NCBI RefSeq assembly: GCF_024764775.1
Contig: NZ_JALIGC010000040.1
Location: 186,001 to 250,000, forward strand
Direction: 5' to 3'
Origin: Scandinavium manionii
GTDB taxonomy: Bacteria > Pseudomonadota > Gammaproteobacteria > Enterobacterales > Enterobacteriaceae
DNA length: 64,000 nt
Part shown: positions 39,133 to 48,095 of the stretch, in pieces
Layout of the letters: every line of letters starts with the position of its first letter
Numbering within the stretch: the stretch's first letter is position 1
The notes under the pieces: model-generated
Databases searched by the model: none
What the model saw: only the letters and a program-made list of their open reading frames with translations
What the model was told of the DNA's origin: nothing
Made by a program: the position numbers and the translations under genes

Positions 39133-40410
39133 ATGAAAGAGAGCACCACCCTGTCGTTGACCCCCCTGGTAAATGCCGGACGCTATTTGCCGCCATTAAA
39201 ACGCCGTTACCATGTGATGGCCAAACCGTCTGGCTCCACCTGTAATCTCGACTGTAGCTACTGTTTTTATCTGCACAAAGAGCAGCTCCTGCACCAGGAT
39301 CGCGACAAAGGGATGACCGATGAGGTGCTGGAGAACTTTATCCGACAGTACATCGCCACCCAGGACGGCGAAGAGATCATCTTCTCCTGGCAAGGCGGCG
39401 AACCGACGTTGATGGGGCTCGATTTCTTTCGCAAAGTGGTGGAGTTACAAAAGAAATACCAGCCAAAACATCAACGCATTGAAAACGATCTACAGACCAA
39501 TGGTTTTCTGATTAACGATGAGTGGGCAGAGTTTCTCAAAGAACATCGCTTTCTGGTAGGCGTTTCGATTGATGGTCCGCGGGAACTGCATGACCGCTAT
39601 CGTGTGACGCGCAGCGGCAAACCCACCTTTGACCGCGTAATGCGTGGTATCGAAACGCTGAAACGCCACGGGGTGTCGTTCAATACTCTGGTGGTCATCA
39701 ACCGCGTCAATGCCCGCTTCCCGAAGGAGGTGTATCACTTTCTAACCGAGACCGTGGGTTCGACCTATATCCAGTTTATTCCCTGCGTGGAACCCGTGGA
39801 ATTTAAGCATACCGCACCACAGTTCTGGCGCGATGACACAATTCCGATCACTGGCACGCGCCGGGCGCACCCTGGCGATCTGGACTCAATTGTCACCGAC
39901 TGGTCAGTCGATCCGGACGACTGGGGCAGCTTCCTGATTGGCGCTTTTGAGGAGTGGGTGAATCACGATCTCGGCCGGGTACAGGTTAACGTGTTTGAAA
40001 CGGCTGTGGTGCAGACCATGGGACTGCCAGCACAGCTGTGCGTCACCGCCGAATTTTGCGGAAAAGCACTGGCGATGGAGAAAAATGGCGACGTTTTCTC
40101 TTGCGATCACTATGTCTATCCGGAATATAAGCTCGGCAATATCCACAGGCAGTCGCTGGCACAAATGGTGTTTTCTGAACGCCAGCAGGCGTTTGGCATG
40201 GGCAAGAAAAATACCCTGCCTGAATACTGTAAAACTTGTCCTCACCTCAAACTTTGCTGGGGTGAGTGCCCAAAAAATCGCATCGTTCGTGCCCCCGATG
40301 GAGAAACCGGACTCAACTATCTCTGCCCTGGCCTGAAGGCATTTTTCAGTACCGCGAAACCGACGCTGGAAAAAATCGCAGCCATGATTCAGGCCTCTCC
40401 ACCGCTATAA
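39133..40410 (+). CDS. anaerobic sulfatase-maturating enzyme (radical SAM/SPASM)
   Basis: Radical-SAM enzyme of 425 residues that converts the sulfatase Cys or Ser to formylglycine in the cytosol before export. The cluster motif is C37-x3-C41-x2-C44 in STCNLDCSYCFYLHK. WQGGEPTLMG supplies the SAM contact. The C-terminal SPASM cysteines for two auxiliary clusters are visible as QLCVTAEFCGKAL, DVFSCDHYVYPE and EYCKTCPHLKLCWGECPKNR. It is placed 53 bases after the sulfatase, an arrangement expected of a dedicated pair (AslB/YdeM type). Both products require each other for activity. Confidence 0.95.
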   Translation: MKESTTLSLTPLVNAGRYLPPLKRRYHVMAKPSGSTCNLDCSYCFYLHKEQLLHQDRDKGMTDEVLENFIRQYIATQDGEEIIFSWQGGEPTLMGLDFFRKVVELQKKYQPKHQRIENDLQTNGFLINDEWAEFLKEHRFLVGVSIDGPRELHDRYRVTRSGKPTFDRVMRGIETLKRHGVSFNTLVVINRVNARFPKEVYHFLTETVGSTYIQFIPCVEPVEFKHTAPQFWRDDTIPITGTRRAHPGDLDSIVTDWSVDPDDWGSFLIGAFEEWVNHDLGRVQVNVFETAVVQTMGLPAQLCVTAEFCGKALAMEKNGDVFSCDHYVYPEYKLGNIHRQSLAQMVFSERQQAFGMGKKNTLPEYCKTCPHLKLCWGECPKNRIVRAPDGETGLNYLCPGLKAFFSTAKPTLEKIAAMIQASPPL

Positions 40411-40445
40411 AAAAACCGGGTGGCCCCCTGGCCTACCCGGTTTTT
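40411..40445. terminator. bidirectional terminator, maturase / aldo-keto reductase
   Basis: AAAAACCGGGT and ACCCGGTTTTT form an 11-bp stem immediately after the maturase stop, with A- and T-runs on each side. Confidence 0.85.
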
Positions 40446-40476
40446 ATCCACGCCCCGGCACACCGCCGGGGACGTT

Positions 40477-41517
40477 TTATTGCTGTGCCAGCTGATTACG
40501 GCGGTATTCGCCCTGACGCTCCAGCATCCAGCCCGGATATTCACGTGGCAGCGCGCTGACCGCATCCAGCTGTTTCAGCTCGTCGTCCGTCAGACGGATC
40601 CCGGTCGCGGCGATGTTATCCGCCAGCTGATCCGGGCGTTTGGCCCCGATGATCACACTGCTGACCACCGGCTGATGCAGCAGCCACGCCAGGGCAATTT
40701 GTGCCACCGACACGCCTTTGCGTTCTGCGATGTCGCGCATTACGTCGATGCAATCGAAACCACGCGCTTTGTCTACCGGTGGGAAATCGAACTCCAGACG
40801 GCGTCCGCCCGCTTCGTTTTGTCCGTCACGACCGTATTTACCGCTGAGGAAACCGCCCGCCAACGGGCTCCAGACCATCAGCCCGACGCCTTCGCTTTGC
40901 ATCATCGGCACCAGTTCACGTTCAAGATCACGCCCGGCAATGGTGTAATACGCCTGCAGTGAGGCAAAACGGGACAGGCCCAGACGCTCGGAAATGCCCA
41001 GCGCCTTCATGATTTGCCACGCCGACCAGTTCGACACTCCGATGTAGCGCACATGGCCGTGCTGCACGAGATTGTCCAGAGCATAAAGCGTCTCTTCTAT
41101 CGGTGTGGCCGGGTCGAAGCCGTGCAGCTGAAACAGGTCGATATGATCGAGCTGCATCCGGCGCAGGCTCTCTTTAACGCTGTTGATGATGTGATAGCGC
41201 GAGCTGCCGCGCGAGTTCACACCCGCGGTGCCGGTTTCGCCAAACACTTTGGTCGCCACCACCACGTTTTCGCGTGGCACTTTGAGGTTTTTCAGCGCCT
41301 GGCCGGTGATCTCTTCCGAGCGCCCTTCCGAATAAACGTTGGCGGTATCGATAAAGTTGATGCCCGCATCCAGCGCGCTGCCAACCAGCCGCTCGGCGTC
41401 CGCCTGCTGCAGTTGGCCGATTTTGCCCCACATTCCGCCTTCGCCGCCGAACGTCATGGTGCCAAGGCACAGTTCGGACACAAACAGACCGGTATTGCCT
41501 AATTTCTGGTAACGCAT
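40477..41517 (-). CDS. aldo/keto reductase
   Basis: NADPH-dependent (beta/alpha)8 oxidoreductase of 346 residues. The start is ATG 41517 (MRYQKLGNTG), after GAGGAGA; an upstream in-frame start adds 17 residues without support. The catalytic tetrad is visible: Asp57 and Tyr62 in IDTANVYSEG, Lys90 in VVATKVFG, and His132 in LFQLHGFD. The cofactor end has SSVIIGAKRPDQLADN. It is of the general-stress/YajO-like group, acting on small aldehydes or sugar ketones; the substrate is not readable. It is a single-gene unit. Confidence 0.88.
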   Translation of the reverse strand: MRYQKLGNTGLFVSELCLGTMTFGGEGGMWGKIGQLQQADAERLVGSALDAGINFIDTANVYSEGRSEEITGQALKNLKVPRENVVVATKVFGETGTAGVNSRGSSRYHIINSVKESLRRMQLDHIDLFQLHGFDPATPIEETLYALDNLVQHGHVRYIGVSNWSAWQIMKALGISERLGLSRFASLQAYYTIAGRDLERELVPMMQSEGVGLMVWSPLAGGFLSGKYGRDGQNEAGGRRLEFDFPPVDKARGFDCIDVMRDIAERKGVSVAQIALAWLLHQPVVSSVIIGAKRPDQLADNIAATGIRLTDDELKQLDAVSALPREYPGWMLERQGEYRRNQLAQQ

Positions 41518-41625
41518 AACTTTCTCCTCAGGGGATGTCGTTGGTGTGTGTCGTATAGTTATAACCACACGCCTGCGTTTGCGAATGGGGCGATCCTGCC
41601 CGTTTCTTGCCCAATTCTCTGAACC

Positions 41626-43152
41626 TTAACCGCGAGGTGCATCGCCGAATACCGAATACGCCGGCAGATGCACGTCCTGATACGTTTCCCAGCCGCCGCC
41701 CAGGGCTTTATACAGGGCAACTAAATCGATGCGACTTTGCACCTGCGCCTGAGCGTGCTGCTGCTCCGCCTGCGCCAGCTGTCGCTGCGCATCAAGCACG
41801 TCAATGAACGTCGCGAGCCCCTGTTTGTAGCTGTCACTGGCGAGGTTAAAGGCGCTTTGCAACGCATCAATCGTGCGCTGCAATGCCTGTTCTTGTTTCT
41901 GATCGCTGCGATAGCTTACCAGCGAATTCTCCACGTCGCCGAGCGCCGTCAGCACGGTTTGCCGATACTGAAGCACCTGCGCGCCTTGCTGCGCCCGCGC
42001 CAGTTTGACGCTGGAGACCAGTCGTCCGCCCTGGAAAATGGGAATCGAAATCTGCGGGCCGACGCTGTAGAAATGGCTGCTCCAGTCGGTGAGCCAGTTG
42101 GTTTCGGTATTACGCAAACCAAACTGGCCGTTCAGCGTCAGGCTGGGGAACAGTTCTGCCACAGAGACACCAATTTGCGCCGTGGCGGCATGTAAATTGG
42201 CTTCGGCTTCGCGCACGTCCGGACGGCGGCGCGCCAGGGTCGACGGGATGCCGGTTTGCACCACGTCAGGTAAGTTCGGCAGCGGCTGCGGGGTGCGCAG
42301 TTCGCCATCCAGCGCGCCCGGCGGTTTGCCGAGCAGAATAGCCAGCGCGTTCATCGCCTGTCGTTCCTGCGCTTCATACTGTGGGAGTTGCGCTTCAAGA
42401 TTTCCCAGCTGTGCGCGGGCGTTTTCGACGTCCATCTGCGGCGACAGCCCACCCTTCTGTCGGCTTTGCGTCAGCTCCAGGGTTTCCTGGGCGCTGGCTA
42501 TCTGCGTATTCATGGTTGCCATAATGCTCTGCGTGCCACGCAGCTGGAGCCAGGCGCGGGCGACTTCCGCCTCCAGCGACACCAGCGCATCGTTGCGCTG
42601 TTCAATTGCCGCCTGCTGTTGCGCTTTCGCCGCTTCGACCTGACGCCGTACTTTTCCCCACAAATCGAGTTCCCACTGCGCGTCAAAGCTGCCCTGATAG
42701 AGGTGAATCGGCTCGGTCAGCGGCTGTAACGCGCCTTTCAAATCCGGGTCAACATTATCAATCTGGCTATAGACGCCCTGAGAGTTCAGCTCGCCTTCAA
42801 CACCCAACTGCTGGCGCGTGGCCTGCAAATTCCCGTTCACCGACGGGAAGAACGCGCCGTTGGCTTGATTGAGCTGTTCACGCGCCCCGGCGATACGCAG
42901 CGCGGTTTGTTGCAGCGAGAGATTGCCGATGATCGCCCTCTCAATCAGGCTGTTGAGTTCGGCTGAATTGAACGTCGTCCACCAGCGCGTATTCACCGCC
43001 TGGGTCGCGGTTTTCGAGGCCGCCGCGTTGTCTCCGGGATCATTCCAGTGCGACGGCGTTTTCGGCTGCGGTGACAGGTAATCCGGCCCGACGGAGCAAC
43101 CCGCCAGCAGTAATGCGATTCCGGACAGGGCAAAAGGTATGCTTCTGTACAT
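41626..43152 (-). CDS. outer-membrane efflux lipoprotein (OprM/NodT family)
   Basis: TolC-like outer-membrane factor of 508 residues. The N-terminus is a lipoprotein signal with lipobox LLAG-C19. Two repeated OEP domains follow, with the coiled-coil tunnel segments seen as Ala/Gln-rich stretches (EAAKAQQQAAIEQRNDALVSLEAEVARAW region and SYKQGLATFIDVLDAQRQLAQ). GIPSTLARRRPDVREAEANLHAA is the family's conserved block. It starts 2 bases after the EmrB-type gene, so the three genes are co-transcribed and give a complete envelope-spanning pump. Confidence 0.92.
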   Translation of the reverse strand: MYRSIPFALSGIALLLAGCSVGPDYLSPQPKTPSHWNDPGDNAAASKTATQAVNTRWWTTFNSAELNSLIERAIIGNLSLQQTALRIAGAREQLNQANGAFFPSVNGNLQATRQQLGVEGELNSQGVYSQIDNVDPDLKGALQPLTEPIHLYQGSFDAQWELDLWGKVRRQVEAAKAQQQAAIEQRNDALVSLEAEVARAWLQLRGTQSIMATMNTQIASAQETLELTQSRQKGGLSPQMDVENARAQLGNLEAQLPQYEAQERQAMNALAILLGKPPGALDGELRTPQPLPNLPDVVQTGIPSTLARRRPDVREAEANLHAATAQIGVSVAELFPSLTLNGQFGLRNTETNWLTDWSSHFYSVGPQISIPIFQGGRLVSSVKLARAQQGAQVLQYRQTVLTALGDVENSLVSYRSDQKQEQALQRTIDALQSAFNLASDSYKQGLATFIDVLDAQRQLAQAEQQHAQAQVQSRIDLVALYKALGGGWETYQDVHLPAYSVFGDAPRG

Positions 43153-43154
43153 CG

Positions 43155-44726
43155 TCAGTGTGCTCCTGCGCTGCCTTCGCTCTTAATTGGCGAAAGCAGT
43201 AAACAAAACGGGATCAGGCATAGCGCCACCACGCTCAAAAGAGTAAACACATCGACATAGGCCAGAAATCGGGACTGAGCGATGAGCTGCTTATACATTT
43301 GTCCCCCGGCCAGACTCAGCGGGTCACCCACCTGAGTCGTGAAATTGCGGATAGCCTCCGCGACCTCTTTTAGCGTCAACTGGAAAGATTCGTTAAACGG
43401 CGTGGCGTTATAGGCCAGATAGGCGCTGTGTGTTTGCGCGCGTTCGGTGATAGCTGCAGTAGAAAGCGAAATCCCCACCGATCCCGCCACGTTACGGAAC
43501 ATAGTGAACAGCGCTGCGGCATCGGCATTGAGCCGACGTGGTATGGAGACAAAGGCAATAGTGGTCAGCGGCACAAACAGGAATCCCAGTCCTAATGATT
43601 GGGCGCACCGGAACAAGACCAGCGTTTCAAAATCGATAGCGGGCGTCAGATTTCGCGACCAGAAGAAGGACACCGCCAGCAGAGTAAAACCAAAAGCGAT
43701 TATCCAGCGGGTCTGCACGATCGGCATCAGCTTGAGCACCAGCGGAATGGTGAGCACGATAAGCACCGCCCCCGGCGACATCACCAGCCCCGACCAGGTG
43801 GCGGTGTAGCCTAAATCCTGCTGAGCGAGCTGAGGGATAACCACCGAACTGCCGTACAGGATCATCGCCATGCCCGCCATCAGCAGGCAGGAAATTGCAA
43901 AGTTACGATCCGCCATACAGCGTAAATCCACCACCGGTTTGCGGGCGTAAAGCAGCCAGTAAATTGCCCCGACGATGCCAATCAGCGTCAGCACCGCAAA
44001 AGTGATAATAAAGTTCGAGTGGAACCAGTCGTCGTCTTCACCTCTGTCGAGCATCACCTGCAAACAGCCCAGCCCCAGCGCAATAAGTCCGATTCCGGTC
44101 CAGTCGATGCTGGCTTTACCTTCGGCTTTTTTCTCCCACGGCGGGTCTTCAAGCAGCTGATACACCGCCAGCACCGTCAGGATCCCGACCGGGATATTGA
44201 TAAAGAACACCCAGCGCCAGGAGTAGCTGTCGGTTATCCAGCCGCCGAGGGTGGGGCCCATCACCGGGGCGACAATAATCGCTATCGACGACAGGCCGAA
44301 CGCCTTGCCACGGTCTTCCGGTTTGAAATAATCAAGCAGTACCGACTGCTGCGTGGGCTGTAAGCCGCCGCCGAAGAATCCCTGCATCACGCGGAAAAGA
44401 ATGATTTGCCACAGCTCGGTGGCGATGCCACACAGAAACGAACAGAGGGTGAACATCACGATGCAGATCATGAAGAACTGTTTGCGTCCGAGCAGGCGGC
44501 TTAAGAAGGCTGAAATCGGCAGCACGATACCGTTCGCCACCAGATAACTGGTTAACACCCACGTGGATTCGTCGTAGCTGGCCGACAGTGACCCGGCGAC
44601 GTGGGGCAGCGCCACGTTGACGATGGTGGTGTCGAGAATTTCCATAAACACCGCGAGGGTGACGACGATCGCCACCGCCCACGGATTGCTGGCCGGCCGC
44701 CAGTTGTCATGGCTGCTGTCCGTCAT
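43155..44726 (-). CDS. MFS drug transporter, EmrB/QacA (DHA2) family
   Basis: Inner-membrane drug:proton antiporter of 523 residues with about 14 helices. Family motifs are FMEILDTTIVNVALPHVAGSL in helix 1 (motif D1), the motif A-like loop SRLLGRKQFF, and motif C PVMGPTLGGWI in helix 5. The ATGA overlap with the membrane-fusion gene and the close outer-membrane-factor gene identify an EmrAB-type tripartite system. The substrate range is not predictable. E. coli K-12 has no such pump at this site. Confidence 0.93.
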   Translation of the reverse strand: MTDSSHDNWRPASNPWAVAIVVTLAVFMEILDTTIVNVALPHVAGSLSASYDESTWVLTSYLVANGIVLPISAFLSRLLGRKQFFMICIVMFTLCSFLCGIATELWQIILFRVMQGFFGGGLQPTQQSVLLDYFKPEDRGKAFGLSSIAIIVAPVMGPTLGGWITDSYSWRWVFFINIPVGILTVLAVYQLLEDPPWEKKAEGKASIDWTGIGLIALGLGCLQVMLDRGEDDDWFHSNFIITFAVLTLIGIVGAIYWLLYARKPVVDLRCMADRNFAISCLLMAGMAMILYGSSVVIPQLAQQDLGYTATWSGLVMSPGAVLIVLTIPLVLKLMPIVQTRWIIAFGFTLLAVSFFWSRNLTPAIDFETLVLFRCAQSLGLGFLFVPLTTIAFVSIPRRLNADAAALFTMFRNVAGSVGISLSTAAITERAQTHSAYLAYNATPFNESFQLTLKEVAEAIRNFTTQVGDPLSLAGGQMYKQLIAQSRFLAYVDVFTLLSVVALCLIPFCLLLSPIKSEGSAGAH

Positions 44727-45817
44727 TCCACCGTAACCTTCGGCTCAACAGACAGGCCCAGCGGTAACGGATGATTCGCATCCAGACCTTTATCAATCAC
44801 GATTTTCACTGGCACGCGCTGAACGATTTTTACGTAGTTACCGGTGGCATTTTCTGCCGGGAAGGCGGAGAACTTCGCCCCACTACCCTGTTGAATACTG
44901 TCCACGTGTCCTTCCAGTTCTATGTCCGGCCACGCATCGACCGACACGCTGACTTTATTCCCCGGTTTCATTCTTTCAAGCTGAGACTCTTTAAAGTTGG
45001 CGGTTATCCATACGTCCGTTGAAACCAGAGAAAACAGCGCCGTGCCCGCCTGCACCAAAGTGCCGTTTTGCACATTACGCCTGGTGACAAAGCCGTCAAA
45101 CGGAGCGCGCACTTCGGTATAAGAAAGATTCAGATCCGCCGTTTCCAGCTGGGCTTTGGCCTGATCGACCTGACGCTCACGCGCCTCAACGTTAGTTTCC
45201 TGCTGACGGATTTGCAGCTGCACCTGATCGGCCACTTCCAGCTGTGCCCTGGCGCTGGCTAATCCTGCCTGAGCGCTGCGCAGTTGTGCATTCGCCGAAT
45301 CGATATTCTGTTGCGTGGTCGCCCGCGGATCGACGCCGCGCTGACGACGGTAGGACGCTTCGGCGTTGGCCATATCAGCCTGCGCCTTCAGCACCTGCGC
45401 GCGCGCTTCATCGCGCTGAGCGGGATATTGCACTTTTGACAGCGCCAGCTGCGCCTGCGCCTGATGGAGCTGCGCCACCGCCAGCCCCAACTGGGCTTTC
45501 GCCTGATCTCGCTGGGCGGTGTTATCCCGAGGATCGATAACCACCAACAGATCGCCTTTCTTCACCCGCTGGTTATCGGACACTTTCAGCTCGGTCACGT
45601 AACCTGCGGCTTTCGGCGCGATAGTCACCGCGTTGCCGTCGGTGAACGCATCGTCAGTCGTTTCCTCATTGCGGGTCAAAAACCACCACACCAGCGCAAT
45701 GATCAGCATCACCACGACCACAATCCCCAGAATGATTAACGGCTTCTTTCCGGGTTTCTTGCTAGTGGGGGTCTCATTATTTTGTTCTTTTTCAGAAGGG
45801 GCGTTCGTCTCTGCCAT
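44723..45817 (-). CDS. EmrA/HlyD-type membrane fusion protein
   Basis: Periplasmic adaptor of 364 residues. The start is taken at ATG 45817 (MAETNAPSEKEQ); the ORF extends upstream but the extension looks non-coding, and the ribosome site is weak in either case. A single helix (PLIILGIVVVVMLIIALVWWFLT) anchors it. The lipoyl half-motifs are TIAPKAAGYVTELKVSDNQRVKKGDLLVVID and VRAPFDGFVTRRNVQNGTLVQAG, flanking a long Ala/Gln-rich coiled coil. It connects the EmrB-type pump to the outer-membrane factor. Confidence 0.92.
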   Translation of the reverse strand: MAETNAPSEKEQNNETPTSKKPGKKPLIILGIVVVVMLIIALVWWFLTRNEETTDDAFTDGNAVTIAPKAAGYVTELKVSDNQRVKKGDLLVVIDPRDNTAQRDQAKAQLGLAVAQLHQAQAQLALSKVQYPAQRDEARAQVLKAQADMANAEASYRRQRGVDPRATTQQNIDSANAQLRSAQAGLASARAQLEVADQVQLQIRQQETNVEARERQVDQAKAQLETADLNLSYTEVRAPFDGFVTRRNVQNGTLVQAGTALFSLVSTDVWITANFKESQLERMKPGNKVSVSVDAWPDIELEGHVDSIQQGSGAKFSAFPAENATGNYVKIVQRVPVKIVIDKGLDANHPLPLGLSVEPKVTVE

Positions 45818-45929
45818 AGCGTCACAACGGTCCTGTAGGTTAACGGCGTAACACATTCGCCGTTCACTAAACTTAGGAGGTTGCTCTACATTTGCCAGGA
45901 ATTTGCCAGGAAATCCTGACAAATCCGCA

Positions 45930-47042
45930 CTATCTGACAAGGCTCAACAGGACAAAACCGACCAGCGCGGCCCACAGCAGCATCGGGATGGAATAGAGGT
46001 GGAAACGCCACCAGATGCGCCGGTTGTTGGCCATACGCAGCGCAATCAGGTTGGCGAGTGAGCCGGGTAACAGGCCAAATCCCCCGACGTTTACCGCCCA
46101 GGCCAGCAGCATGGATGGTGGCACATAGTTAATCAGCAAAATCGTGGACGGCACGTTGCTAATCACCTGCGACAGGCCGATGGCCGTCAGCCAGAGCCCC
46201 ACGTCAGATAAACCGCCAACGCCGGATAACGCGTAATGCAGCGCCGGAAGCTGGGTCATCATATGCACATCCACAAACATGGCCATGAAAACCAGCAGCA
46301 GCGTCCAGTCGACGCTGAACACCACGCGCCGCTCGAGGATCAAGAAACCGACGGCGAGAACCGCCAGACCCCACAGCTCCTGGCGCATCTCAAGACTCAG
46401 CAAAAAAATCAGGTAAAACGCGAGACAGCACCAGACCAGCTTTGGCTTCCAGTCCGGGGTGCGTTCTCCGCTCTGAAAATGAAGCGCTTTGGCGGGAAAA
46501 CAAAACCAGCACAGCACCAGTAGCGTGAGCATCATCGCCAGTGCCAGCGGAGCCATTTGCCAGCTGAATGACAGGAACGACAGGCCCGAACGGCCCCACA
46601 GCAGGATATTTTGCGGATTGCCAATCGGCGTGAGCAACGAGCCCGCGTTTACCGCCAGTGCCTCAAAGATAATCAGTCGATTGACCGGAATGGCGCTCCA
46701 CTTTTTCAGCGTCAGGGTCAGCGGCACAACGATAAACAGCGCCACATCGTTGGTGAGAAACGTCGACAGAACCGCCGCAGCCAGCACCATAAACATCGCC
46801 AGCTGGCGTTCGGTCACGAAACGTCGCGCCATTTTACGACCCAGCACGTCGAAATAACCGCTCTGCTCGACGCCTTTGGTCAACAGCATCAGGCCACTCA
46901 GGGTGACGATGGTGTGCCAGTCAATGGCGGCGGGCCAGGAAGATGGATGAAACGGGACAAATAAAGAAAGGAGGAAACCGGTGAGGATCAGCAGATGTAA
47001 AAAGCGGTCACGCATTAGCGACCGCAATAAAGGAAGGCTCAT
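45930..47042 (-). CDS. ybiR: YbiR, putative inner-membrane anion permease
   Basis: Membrane protein of 370 residues, similar to E. coli YbiR (372). It belongs to the ion-transporter/ArsB-NhaD-like group, with about 10 helices. Conserved blocks are IVTLSGLMLLTKGVEQSGYFD, LSTFLTNDVALFIVVPL, LAVNAGSLLTPIGNPQNILLW and SQVISNVPSTILL, each an expected half-helix hairpin. The substrate is unknown. Its ATG overlaps the mntR stop, so it is in an mntR-ybiR operon and may share manganese control. Confidence 0.94.
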   Translation of the reverse strand: MSLPLLRSLMRDRFLHLLILTGFLLSLFVPFHPSSWPAAIDWHTIVTLSGLMLLTKGVEQSGYFDVLGRKMARRFVTERQLAMFMVLAAAVLSTFLTNDVALFIVVPLTLTLKKWSAIPVNRLIIFEALAVNAGSLLTPIGNPQNILLWGRSGLSFLSFSWQMAPLALAMMLTLLVLCWFCFPAKALHFQSGERTPDWKPKLVWCCLAFYLIFLLSLEMRQELWGLAVLAVGFLILERRVVFSVDWTLLLVFMAMFVDVHMMTQLPALHYALSGVGGLSDVGLWLTAIGLSQVISNVPSTILLINYVPPSMLLAWAVNVGGFGLLPGSLANLIALRMANNRRIWWRFHLYSIPMLLWAALVGFVLLSLVR

Positions 47043-47512
47043 TCAGCGTGCAGTCCTGCCTGAAGGGTAAACTGGCGGAAGCGTTCCAGCGTCTCTTCGC
47101 TGACGTGATGTTCCATTCCCTCGGCATCGCGGCGGGCGGTGTCCTGGCTTACGCCAATCGCCAGTAAAAAGGTTTCCACGATCTGATGACGTTCGCGAGT
47201 TTCCTGCGCCAGTTTCTCGCCTTCCGGGGTGAGAAACACGCCACGCCAGGGGATCTGCTGGATAAGCCCAACGCCTGCCAGACGTTTCAGCATTTTCGCT
47301 ACCGTCGGCTGGGACACGCCTAAACGCGCCGCCATATCGACCTGCCGCGCTTCGCCCACTTCACGGATAAGGTCGGAAATCAGCTCAACGTAATCATCAA
47401 TCAGCTCACGGCGATGCGCTTCTCGCACCTGACGAAAACCTTCAACATGTTCTTCGACATTTACCAATTGCGTCACTTTTTTTATTCCTGGCGTGTCCGG
47501 ACGACGGCTCAT
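47039..47512 (-). CDS. mntR: manganese-responsive regulator MntR
   Basis: DtxR-family repressor of 157 residues that binds Mn(II) and controls mntS, mntH and related genes. The winged helix includes VDMAARLGVSQPTVAKMLKRL; the metal-binding and dimerisation region contains ERHQIVETFLLAIGVS and DAEGMEHHVSEETL, whose Glu and His residues are the metal ligands in the family. It is near-identical to E. coli MntR through VEEHVEGFRQVREAHRRELIDDYVEL-type sequence. It is divergent from mntS. Confidence 0.97.
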   Translation of the reverse strand: MSRRPDTPGIKKVTQLVNVEEHVEGFRQVREAHRRELIDDYVELISDLIREVGEARQVDMAARLGVSQPTVAKMLKRLAGVGLIQQIPWRGVFLTPEGEKLAQETRERHQIVETFLLAIGVSQDTARRDAEGMEHHVSEETLERFRQFTLQAGLHAE

Positions 47513-47621
47513 TATGCTTCCTCTTCTCGCTGTGACGCGTCAGTGCATCAGACAAAGGAGCACCATTGTATAGGATCGTGACCAGAGCACAAAAATTTAA
47601 CGTTTTAGCCATAGCTAAGTA

Positions 47622-47639
47622 ATATAGCCTGTGCTATAT
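47622..47639. promoter_or_regulatory. MntR operator of mntS
   Basis: ATATAGC-CTGT-GCTATAT is an exact palindrome about 60 bases before the mntS start. The AGC/GCT arms resemble the E. coli MntR box that has ATAGC and GCTAT half-sites. A second partial half-site, CCATAGCTA, lies just upstream. Confidence 0.75.
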
Positions 47640-47698
47640 CTGTATGTAATACGAACATCCTTCATGGAGTGAAGGTCTGAAATGTTCAGGAGGTTGTT

Positions 47699-47824
47699 AT
47701 GAACGAACTCAAGAGGTGCTTAAGCGTGTTTACCCATTCTCCCTTTAAAGTGCGCCTGATTCTGATCAATATGTTGTGTGACCTGTTCAGCAACAAACCG
47801 CAGCAGGACAAGCCTTCTCATTAA
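47699..47824 (+). CDS. mntS: small manganese-related protein MntS
   Basis: A 41-residue protein matching E. coli MntS (42 residues): MNELKRCLSVFTHSPFKV at the start, then RLILINMLCDLF and NKPQQDKPSH. MntS raises available intracellular Mn(II), by interfering with manganese export. A perfect AGGAGG precedes the ATG by 6 bases. It is transcribed divergently from mntR under the palindrome at 47622, and a terminator follows at once. Confidence 0.93.
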   Translation: MNELKRCLSVFTHSPFKVRLILINMLCDLFSNKPQQDKPSH

Positions 47825-47825
47825 T

Positions 47826-47857
47826 GCGGCGTCGCGGTACGCCGCTTCATTTTTTTT
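47826..47857 (+). terminator. intrinsic terminator of mntS
   Basis: GCGGCGT and ACGCCGC pair around CGCGGT, followed by TCA and a run of eight Ts. Confidence 0.85.
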
Positions 47858-48095
47858 GTCATAAAAGCCAGTCACACTGCCCCGTTGACAGCAAAAACCC
47901 CTTCTTTTTTCCGGATTTGTTATCGCCTTCTCAAAACAATTCGTTATGAGTAGTTGACGTAACTATTCATCAACTTTATCTTCTCGCATCCCTGCAGCTT
48001 TTGCGCTTCGTCGAACTCCTTTCTACACGCACTGCCAGGCAGGCTTTACCCTTCGACGCCAGGGGATGCACATGGCGGCTTTTTTATTGTGACCT

